Assembly: GCA_017652765.1 (NCBI GenBank)
Contig: JAGCAJ010000011.1
Location: forward strand, 1 to 64,000
DNA: 64,000 nt
Source of the DNA: Candidatus Saccharimonadota bacterium
GTDB lineage: Bacteria; Patescibacteriota; Saccharimonadia; Saccharimonadales; Saccharimonadaceae
Reading direction: 5' to 3'
Part shown: piece after piece, positions 58,092 through 64,000 of the stretch
How positions within the stretch are numbered: position 1 is the first letter of the stretch
Layout of the letters: every line of letters begins with the position of its first letter
Notes under the pieces: model-generated
Database searches by the model: none
Told to the model about the DNA's origin: nothing
What the model saw: the letters and a program-made list of their open reading frames with translations, nothing else
Translations under genes and position numbers: made by a program

Positions 58092-59525
58092 ATGAGTAAA
58101 TTGTTTAAGAGAACCAAAATCCTTGCCACTATTGGCCCCGCTACCTTTTCTGCCGAAAAAATTGAAGAACTAATTATGGCCGGAGTTAACGGTTGCCGTC
58201 TGAACTTTTCTCACGGCGATTATATTGAACGCGACCAGCAGATCGCCTGGATTCGCGAAGCCGCCGCCAAAAAAGGCCGTTCCGTTGCTATTCTCCAGGA
58301 TCTCCAGGGTCCTAAAATCCGTCTCGGCAACATTAAAGACAACCGCTATGATGTTCACGTTGGCGACGAGCTTATCCTAGACCACGCCGTTACCGAGCAC
58401 GATGGTAGTAATGTCATTCCTATCCAATACAATCTAGCCGAGAAAGTTAAAGTCGGCGAGCCTCTCTCTATGTTTGACGGCAAGATTAAATCCACCGTCA
58501 TAGACATTGTCAGCAAGACCGCCATCAAGGTTAAGATAGAGAACGAAGGCTTCATCATGAGCCACAAGGGTCTCAACCTTCCGGACACCGACTTTGGTGG
58601 TGACATCATTACAGAAAAAGACATGGCCGACATCGAGTTTGGCGCTTCTCGCGACTTTGATTATGTTGCACTTTCCTTTGTCCAGAGCGCAGACGATATT
58701 GATAAACTCCGCCAGATTCTACTATCTCACGGTTCCACCGCCCAGATTATCGCCAAAATAGAGACTAAAAAAGCCATCGAAACCGACGAAGCTATGGAGG
58801 CTATCGTCGAGGCCGCTGATGGTATTATGGTCGCTCGTGGCGATATGGCAGTTGAGGCTGGTGCCGAAGTCGTCCCTATTGTCCAGAGAAAACTAATCGC
58901 GATGTGCCGCGAACACGGCAAGATTTGTATCGTCGCCACCCAGATGATGGGCTCTATGGTAGATAATCCCGCGCCTACTCGCGCCGAGGTTTCCGACGTC
59001 GCTAACGCTGTCATCCAGGGTGCTGATGCCGTCATGCTCTCTGATGAAACCGCTAATGGCCAGTATCCGATAGAAACTGTCAAGGCCATGAAAAAGGTTA
59101 TTCTATATACCCAGAATCACTCCCATGTTTCCCCAATTAACCACGAAGTTACGGGCGAATTCAAAAACTACGATGCTATCGCCGGTGGCGTTACCCAGCT
59201 TGCAGAGAAGATTGGCGCAGACGTCATCGTCTGCCAGACCGCCTCTGGTGCTACCGCGGCCGCTATTGCCGCTCAGCGCCCTAGCCTTCCGCTAATTTCC
59301 GTTACGAGTAACGCCCGCGTTGCCGGTCAGCTCGCCTTAACTTATGCCAACTCTTCCTTTGTCCGCCCATATTCAGAAAATTATGGCTATGATCTAGCCG
59401 TAGAACTAAAGAACTCCGGCTATCTACAGACGGAAGAGGGTAAGAAAGATATCCTTGCCGTCATTATTTCCGGCCACAAAGACGCCGTCGGAGGCTCAGA
59501 CACTATCAAAATCGTCAGAATTTAA
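58092..59525 (+). CDS. pyk: Pyruvate kinase
   Basis: 477 residues. ATP/PEP site TILATIGPATF-type start, RLNFSHGDY, LQDLQGPKIRLG, substrate Lys region IIAKIETKKAIE, VARGDMAVE, ATQMMGSM and the C-terminal regulatory domain. It makes ATP and pyruvate at the end of glycolysis. It stands next to pgk, the other ATP-yielding glycolytic step, with 20 bp between, so probably one operon. Confidence 0.96.
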   Translation: MSKLFKRTKILATIGPATFSAEKIEELIMAGVNGCRLNFSHGDYIERDQQIAWIREAAAKKGRSVAILQDLQGPKIRLGNIKDNRYDVHVGDELILDHAVTEHDGSNVIPIQYNLAEKVKVGEPLSMFDGKIKSTVIDIVSKTAIKVKIENEGFIMSHKGLNLPDTDFGGDIITEKDMADIEFGASRDFDYVALSFVQSADDIDKLRQILLSHGSTAQIIAKIETKKAIETDEAMEAIVEAADGIMVARGDMAVEAGAEVVPIVQRKLIAMCREHGKICIVATQMMGSMVDNPAPTRAEVSDVANAVIQGADAVMLSDETANGQYPIETVKAMKKVILYTQNHSHVSPINHEVTGEFKNYDAIAGGVTQLAEKIGADVIVCQTASGATAAAIAAQRPSLPLISVTSNARVAGQLALTYANSSFVRPYSENYGYDLAVELKNSGYLQTEEGKKDILAVIISGHKDAVGGSDTIKIVRI

Positions 59526-59545
59526 GTTTAATTTTTGGAGGTAAT

Positions 59546-60613
59546 ATGTTTGATAAAGAAGTTATCACGAATGTCAAAATTCGTGGCCAGACTGTTCTGG
59601 TCCGTGTAGATTATAATGTCCCAATCAAAGATGGTGTTATTACGGACGATTTGCGTATCCGTGCCAGTTTCCCGACTCTAGAGCTGTTAGCTAAGAAAGG
59701 TGCCCGCCGTATTGTCCTTATCTCTCATCTTGGTCGCCCAGAAGGGAAAAAGGTAAAAGAACTATCCCTAAAGCCTGTTGCCGATAGACTAAAAGAGCTC
59801 CTGCCGGATAAAAAAGTCTTCTTCGTAGGCGACGTTTCCGGCCCAGATGTAGAAGACGCCGTCGAAGCTCTCCCTGTTGGTGGAATTTTGCTCCTAGAAA
59901 ACCTGCGCTTCTTCCCTGGAGAAGAAAAAGACTCTCCTGAGTTTGCCAAAGAGATTGTCGACGCCACCCATGCTGACATTTTTGTCCAAGACGGATTTGC
60001 CGTAGTCCATCGCGCCCACGCTTCCACCGACGCTATTACCAAGGAGCTTCCATCCGTTGCGGGCTTGCTACTAGAAAAAGAAGTTACTTCTCTCAACAAG
60101 ATTTCTGAGTCTCCCGCCCATCCATTTGTCGTGATTATCGGAGGCGCTAAGGTGGAGGACAAACAGCCTCTTATTGATAAATTTGGCCGTATTGCCGACA
60201 AAATCGTCGTAGGAGGCAAGATTTCTGCGGATGGCTATACCAGCCCACTTGATAGTGTCTACGTCGTAGAGGACTTCTCAGACGCCACCAAGAGCGATTC
60301 CGGTCCAATTTCTACTGCAAAAATCATAGATTTTGTCAAAAACGCCAAAACCGTCCTCTGGAACGGGTTGCTTGGCAAGGCCGAAGAGCCAGAATACGCT
60401 ACCTCTAGCACCGCCCTTGCGGAGTGCCTAGGCGAGCTAAAAAACGTCACCAGTATCATCTGTGGAGGCGACACGAGCGGTTTTGTCGAGAATTTACAAA
60501 AAGAACATAAAGATCTGCACTATTCCCTTGTTTCCACCGGCGGTGGCGCCGCACTAGAACTTCTCTGTGGCAACGACATGCCCGGCATCGACGCCCTAGA
60601 CGACAAAGCCTAA
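59546..60613 (+). CDS. pgk: Phosphoglycerate kinase, shortened
   Basis: 355 residues, about 35-40 fewer than usual. N-domain intact: VLVRVDYNVPIKDG, R residues, LISHLGRPEGKK, LLLENLRFFPGEEKD, QDGFAVVHRAHAS. C-domain ends with ICGGDTSGFVENLQ and STGGGAALELLCG. The block after DKIVVGG (normally G-x-M-A-x-T-F-L-K..., nucleotide-domain helix) is missing. ADP/ATP contacts from that block may be lost or replaced, but the flanking glycine motifs suggest an active enzyme. GGAGGTAAT precedes the ATG. Confidence 0.93.
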   Translation: MFDKEVITNVKIRGQTVLVRVDYNVPIKDGVITDDLRIRASFPTLELLAKKGARRIVLISHLGRPEGKKVKELSLKPVADRLKELLPDKKVFFVGDVSGPDVEDAVEALPVGGILLLENLRFFPGEEKDSPEFAKEIVDATHADIFVQDGFAVVHRAHASTDAITKELPSVAGLLLEKEVTSLNKISESPAHPFVVIIGGAKVEDKQPLIDKFGRIADKIVVGGKISADGYTSPLDSVYVVEDFSDATKSDSGPISTAKIIDFVKNAKTVLWNGLLGKAEEPEYATSSTALAECLGELKNVTSIICGGDTSGFVENLQKEHKDLHYSLVSTGGGAALELLCGNDMPGIDALDDKA

Positions 60614-60729
60614 TTTTTACCCTTGCGCTTTTCTCCAATTTTTGCTATAATAAAGTTACTAATCAATCACTCGTATCTTTTCTCTACAAGAGGTAGTAGA
60701 GATGTTATACATTAAAAGGAATTTTTTAT

Positions 60730-62859
60730 ATGAATCAAAACGAACAAGAACGTCGCGCTAGGTTACTAAACGCGGCCAAAAAGCGCCTTCCAAGTATCAA
60801 AGAACAGTTTGAGGAGGCCCAGAAACGCAATTTTAACAGCAATTTCAAAGAAGGTGGGAAGGATGCCCACTTAGTAGGTAAACCCCGCAAAAACGCATCT
60901 AAAGGCCCAAAAAAGGCAAAACCAGTTTCAAAAACCACCAAAAACGCCAAAAATCAGGCCAAAAACGACAAAAACAAGGTCAATTTGTCTGTTTCTACGC
61001 GTAAGGGCGAGATGGTCCACCATCAGCGGATGCTCTCCCAGGATGTTAATGCTCAGGCTACCCAGCACATTATCGGTATCCCTGTTAATAAATCTAGATA
61101 CAACGGTTATGATGGCGCCCAAGTTACCCACGCCCAGCTAAAGAGCGCTAGACCATCTAACGATTCCGTCCATATTATCCCTATTGGTGGTGTCGGCGAG
61201 TTTGGTATCGGTAAGAATATGACCATTATTGAGTACAAGGGTGAGATGCTCGTAATAGATATGGGTGTACTTTTTGCCGGCAACGATTACCCAGGCGTTA
61301 ACTATATGATTCCAGATATTAAGTATCTTGAGGACAACAGAGACAAAGTTAAGGCCCTGCTCTTTACTCACGCCCATCTTGACCATATTGGCGCCTGTCG
61401 TCATTTGCTCCCAAAGTTCAACCCGCTCACTCCTATTTACGGTACTGATTTTACTATTGGTATGATCAAAAAACAGATGAGCGAGCTAGAAGACGAGCCA
61501 GATTTGAATTACAATGTAATAGACCCATTCAAGCACGAAAAAATCCAGGTTTCTGAGCATCTCTCCGTAGAATTCATCCACGTCCTCCACTCTATCCCAG
61601 GTAGCACCGCTATCGTAGTCCGCACCCCTAACGGTGTAATTTACGTCTCTGGCGACTGGCGCCACGAAGAGCGCCCTTATGGCAAACAGACTGACTATGA
61701 ACGCATTGACGAGATTGTCAAAAACGAGGGAATTGACCTAATGCTTAATGAATCCACTAATATTGACTCTCCAGGCCATCACCCTCACTCCGAATACGAC
61801 GTCGGTGACAACCTCGGTAAGGTCATGGACCACTACGCTAATGGTCGTGTAATTATCTCCTGCTTCTCTTCTCAGGTTTCTCGCATTGAATCCACTCTTC
61901 GCGAGGCTGCTAAGCGTGGGCGCAAGGTAGCTTTTGCCGGCTTTTCTATGATTAACAACGTAGAAGTCGCCCTCCGTACCAAACAAATTAAAGTTCCAAA
62001 AGATGTCATCATGAAAATGGAAGACATCGTCAAACTCCCAGACGACAAAATCACCATTGTCTGTACCGGTTCCCAGGGCGAACTTAACGCCGTGCTTAAC
62101 CGCATGGTTACTGGCGCACATAAATACATTAAGATTAAATCTACCGATACTATCGTATTTTCTTCTAACCCAATCCCGGGTAACGAGCCTCACGTAGTTA
62201 GTACGGTTGACGGCCTCTTGCGTGAAGGTGCCCAAGTTATCCAGAACGGAAAGACCCATCTGACGAATATTGGCCCGCTCCATCTTTCTGGCCACGCTTA
62301 TTACGAGGACCACGTAGATTTTGTTACGCGCCTCCACCCAAAGAATTATATGCCATACCACGGCGAATTCTATATGCTCCAGCACAACGCCGAGATGGCC
62401 GAGAACGTTATCGGTATTCCAAAAGATAATATTATTATTTCCGATGACGGTGATATCGTGGAGTTCACCAAAGACAAAAAGATCAAGAAGACCGGTCGTA
62501 TTCCTGCTGGCAACAAGCTCTATGACGACGCCGACCAGCCTGTCCACGAGGCCGTAGTAAAAGACCGTATCCACATTTCTCGCGAGGGTATCTTTGTGAT
62601 AGTCCTTACTATTTCCAAGAAAACCGGTCGCCTAGTCAAGACCCCAGATATCGTTTCTCGCGCCTTCATCTACCTAGATAATTCCGAGGAGCTAATAGGC
62701 AAGATTCGCCACTACCTCCGCATGAAAACCGAGCGCTCTGTCTCTACGGATGACGCCATGAAAGCTCTAAAAGAGGAAATCAAAGAAGAAGTGACCCACA
62801 TTCTTTATGACGCCACGGGCCATACCCCGATTGTCATTCCAGTAATCAATAAAGTCTAA
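60730..62859 (+). CDS. rnj: Ribonuclease J
   Basis: 709 residues. The first about 145 residues are a Lys/Asn/Ala-rich basic extension, probably disordered and RNA-binding. The metallo-beta-lactamase/beta-CASP core follows: THAHLDHIGACRHL, SGDWRHEERP, CFSSQVSRIE and HLSGHAYYEDH. It is the 5'-to-3' exonuclease and endonuclease that replaces RNase E in many bacteria. It would process the tRNA-mRNA transcripts and leaderless mRNAs seen here. TATAAT near 60648 and AAAAGGA before the ATG, with a leader of about 75 nt. Confidence 0.95.
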   Translation: MNQNEQERRARLLNAAKKRLPSIKEQFEEAQKRNFNSNFKEGGKDAHLVGKPRKNASKGPKKAKPVSKTTKNAKNQAKNDKNKVNLSVSTRKGEMVHHQRMLSQDVNAQATQHIIGIPVNKSRYNGYDGAQVTHAQLKSARPSNDSVHIIPIGGVGEFGIGKNMTIIEYKGEMLVIDMGVLFAGNDYPGVNYMIPDIKYLEDNRDKVKALLFTHAHLDHIGACRHLLPKFNPLTPIYGTDFTIGMIKKQMSELEDEPDLNYNVIDPFKHEKIQVSEHLSVEFIHVLHSIPGSTAIVVRTPNGVIYVSGDWRHEERPYGKQTDYERIDEIVKNEGIDLMLNESTNIDSPGHHPHSEYDVGDNLGKVMDHYANGRVIISCFSSQVSRIESTLREAAKRGRKVAFAGFSMINNVEVALRTKQIKVPKDVIMKMEDIVKLPDDKITIVCTGSQGELNAVLNRMVTGAHKYIKIKSTDTIVFSSNPIPGNEPHVVSTVDGLLREGAQVIQNGKTHLTNIGPLHLSGHAYYEDHVDFVTRLHPKNYMPYHGEFYMLQHNAEMAENVIGIPKDNIIISDDGDIVEFTKDKKIKKTGRIPAGNKLYDDADQPVHEAVVKDRIHISREGIFVIVLTISKKTGRLVKTPDIVSRAFIYLDNSEELIGKIRHYLRMKTERSVSTDDAMKALKEEIKEEVTHILYDATGHTPIVIPVINKV

Positions 62860-63566
62860 CGCTTTTTGCGTTCGGCACGTTTGGCGCGTCGCTTGGCTTT
62901 TCTCTCGGCCTTGCGGCGTGCTTTTTCAATTTTCTTAGCGATTTTTTCCGGTGTCGCAAACAGCTCTTTGATTACTTTTTTAGCATTTTTCTTGATTTCG
63001 GCAGTCTGATCTCCAATTGCTTTGCTAAATTCTTCCATATTCTTAACTTTCATATTGGCATAAGATGAGGCTACTACATCAATTGTATATATCACCAACA
63101 TCACCCCAGCAAGTGTAATTTGTAGCCACTGAGGCAAAAAATCAATACATTTATCCGCTAGGGGTACCAAGAAAGAAATAAAAATACATCCGCCTAGACC
63201 AAACAAAAGGGAATTGCGTAGGCAAATCCGTCCATTAATATTAAACTTATGCGTCTTAGAATAGTCCCACCAGCGTAGATGAAAGATTTTCTCTAGGATA
63301 TAGCTCGTACTATATTCTAGTATCACCCCAATTGCCATCGCGACCAGAAATACTATAAAAAGATTATCCTTTGGGATATCTTTTGATAGCATTATCATTA
63401 TAATTGCGCCGAATCCATAAATCGGCAGATACGGCCCAAAAAGAAATCCCCGGTTACTAATTTTCTTCTTCCGAGGCAAAGTATTAAGTAATTCCACAAA
63501 ATAGCCCATCACCGCAAAAATCGTAAAATACAAAGTATAACGGGTAACGAACATAATTACATCCAT
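62856..63566 (-). CDS. CmpB-like putative ABC-transporter type IV membrane protein
   Basis: About 236 residues. Five or six membrane helices with phrases typical of the family: VMGYFVELLNTLPRKKKISNRG, FLFGPYLPIYGFGAI and EKIFHLRWWDYS, NINGRICLRNSLLFG. The last 45 residues are almost all Lys/Arg/Ala, a cytoplasmic basic tail. Function in the family is unknown. I chose ATG 63566, nine bases after TGG-TATAAT on the minus strand, over the more distal start at 63665. Overlaps the RNase J stop by 4 bp. Confidence 0.75.
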   Translation of the reverse strand: MDVIMFVTRYTLYFTIFAVMGYFVELLNTLPRKKKISNRGFLFGPYLPIYGFGAIIMIMLSKDIPKDNLFIVFLVAMAIGVILEYSTSYILEKIFHLRWWDYSKTHKFNINGRICLRNSLLFGLGGCIFISFLVPLADKCIDFLPQWLQITLAGVMLVIYTIDVVASSYANMKVKNMEEFSKAIGDQTAEIKKNAKKVIKELFATPEKIAKKIEKARRKAERKAKRRAKRAERKKR

Positions 63567-63663
63567 ATGGGCTATATTATACCATACGAATCCGCCTATA
63601 TTTTTATTGGCAAGAAACGCACAAGGCACATTCTTATAAAACGCGAGAAATAATAATTTAATC

Positions 63664-63690
63664 AAAAAACGCCCTTCTGGGAGTTTTTTG
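63664..63690 (-). terminator. Terminator of tRNA-Leu
   Basis: Minus strand ACTCCC-AGAA-GGGCGT stem (one A-G mismatch) followed by six T. Confidence 0.65.
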
Positions 63691-63691
63691 A

Positions 63692-63778
63692 TGGTCCCCG
63701 AGGCAGGACTTGAACCTGTACCTAATTGCTTAGACTAGCACCTGAAGCTAGCGCGTCTACCAATTCCGCCACTCGGGG
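63692..63778 (-). tRNA. tRNA-Leu(CAG)
   Basis: 87 nt with CCA. Acceptor CCCCGAG/CTCGGGG, starting with C1-G72. Anticodon stem CTAGC/GCTAG around TTCAGGT (CAG), long variable arm, T arm ACAGG-TTCAAGT-CCTGC (first pair mismatched). TGG-TACAAT stands nine to ten bases upstream on the minus strand. Confidence 0.9.
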
Positions 63779-63851
63779 ATGACCTCTAAAATTGTACCAT
63801 AACTCTTATAAAATAGCCATCACTTGGCATTTCGTGCTATAATAATTTTGT

Positions 63852-64000
63852 ATGAGACTCCCCAAAAGCCATGTTAAAGTGTCTCTAATTACCTCTGGCG
63901 CAGTTCTTTCTGCCTTCATTTTTGGTACTATTGCATACCATGTTACCTCTAATACTTTTGCTGACGACGGTCCTACTTCGTCCGCCGTTTTGGACTATCA
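63852..64000 (+). CDS. Start of an exported or membrane-anchored protein (3' end cut by window)
   Basis: ATG 63852 follows TGC-TATAAT (63838-63843) by eight bases. The visible 49 residues are MRLPKSHVKVSLITSGAVLS then AFIFGTIAYHVTSNTFADDG, a signal anchor followed by an acidic extracytoplasmic start. The rest lies beyond the window, so the function cannot be told. Confidence 0.65.
   Translation, partial: MRLPKSHVKVSLITSGAVLSAFIFGTIAYHVTSNTFADDGPTSSAVLDY

Overview
The window most resembles a chromosome segment of a reduced, episymbiotic bacterium of the Candidate Phyla Radiation, most likely Candidatus Saccharibacteria (TM7). This is an inference from several things seen together: very compact gene packing with 1-nt stop/start overlaps, standard stop usage including TGA, many fused housekeeping genes (RNase HII-YraN, NifS-MnmA, XRE-MurA), glycolysis genes with no biosynthetic operons, type IV pilus parts, a membrane pyrophosphatase, RNase J, and dozens of extended -10 promoters placed so that transcripts would begin at the ATG itself.

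Layout. 1-3.3 kb: the 3' end of a wall-anchored surface protein and a CDF metal exporter. 3.3-13.7 kb: an accessory island bracketed by 94-bp imperfect direct repeats, the right one abutting the 3' end of tRNA-Lys(CTT). It carries a zinc-ribbon/TfoX pair, a small HNH protein behind a structured leader, Fic plus a HEPN-like partner, a Panacea(SocA)-type toxin-antitoxin pair, a DUF4268 nuclease-like gene between 159-bp direct repeats, a BcgI-like restriction-modification pair, and degraded gene ends. 13.9-24.1 kb: ribosomal protein L19, RNase HII-YraN, a heterodimeric ABC exporter, NifS-MnmA, YchF, and a lineage-specific protein with a pseudoknot-capable leader. 24.1-38 kb: secreted HNH nuclease, Pgi, GpmI, ZIP transporter, GalU-like enzyme, XRE-MurA, UvrD-like helicase, FtsH, MurJ, methyltransferase. 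38-42.9 kb: pilin, prepilin peptidase, tyrosine recombinase, Ndk, PH-domain protein, SurA-like chaperone, two tRNAs. 43-47.1 kb: a proteostasis operon (clpC, HExxH membrane protein, clpP) under a perfect CIRCE operator. 47.1-52.4 kb: radA, ruvA, ruvC and ruvB, interrupted by rubrerythrin and a secreted protein whose promoter spacer holds an 11-G tract. 52.4-64 kb: PH-domain protein, pilin-like protein, DacA, five tRNAs, membrane pyrophosphatase, Pyk, Pgk, RNase J, a CmpB-like membrane protein and the start of one more gene.

How it fits together: the core supports glycolytic ATP production, cell-wall synthesis and remodelling (MurA, MurJ, DacA), tRNA thiolation, recombination (RuvABC, RadA, helicase) and surface interaction (pilins, anchored and secreted proteins, secreted nuclease). 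The island looks like a defence or selfish-gene cargo zone at a tRNA 3' end. The most novel-looking signals are the near-universal 6-nt spacing between -10 hexamer and ATG, the poly-G promoter, two structured 5' leaders, and the repeat families around the island.
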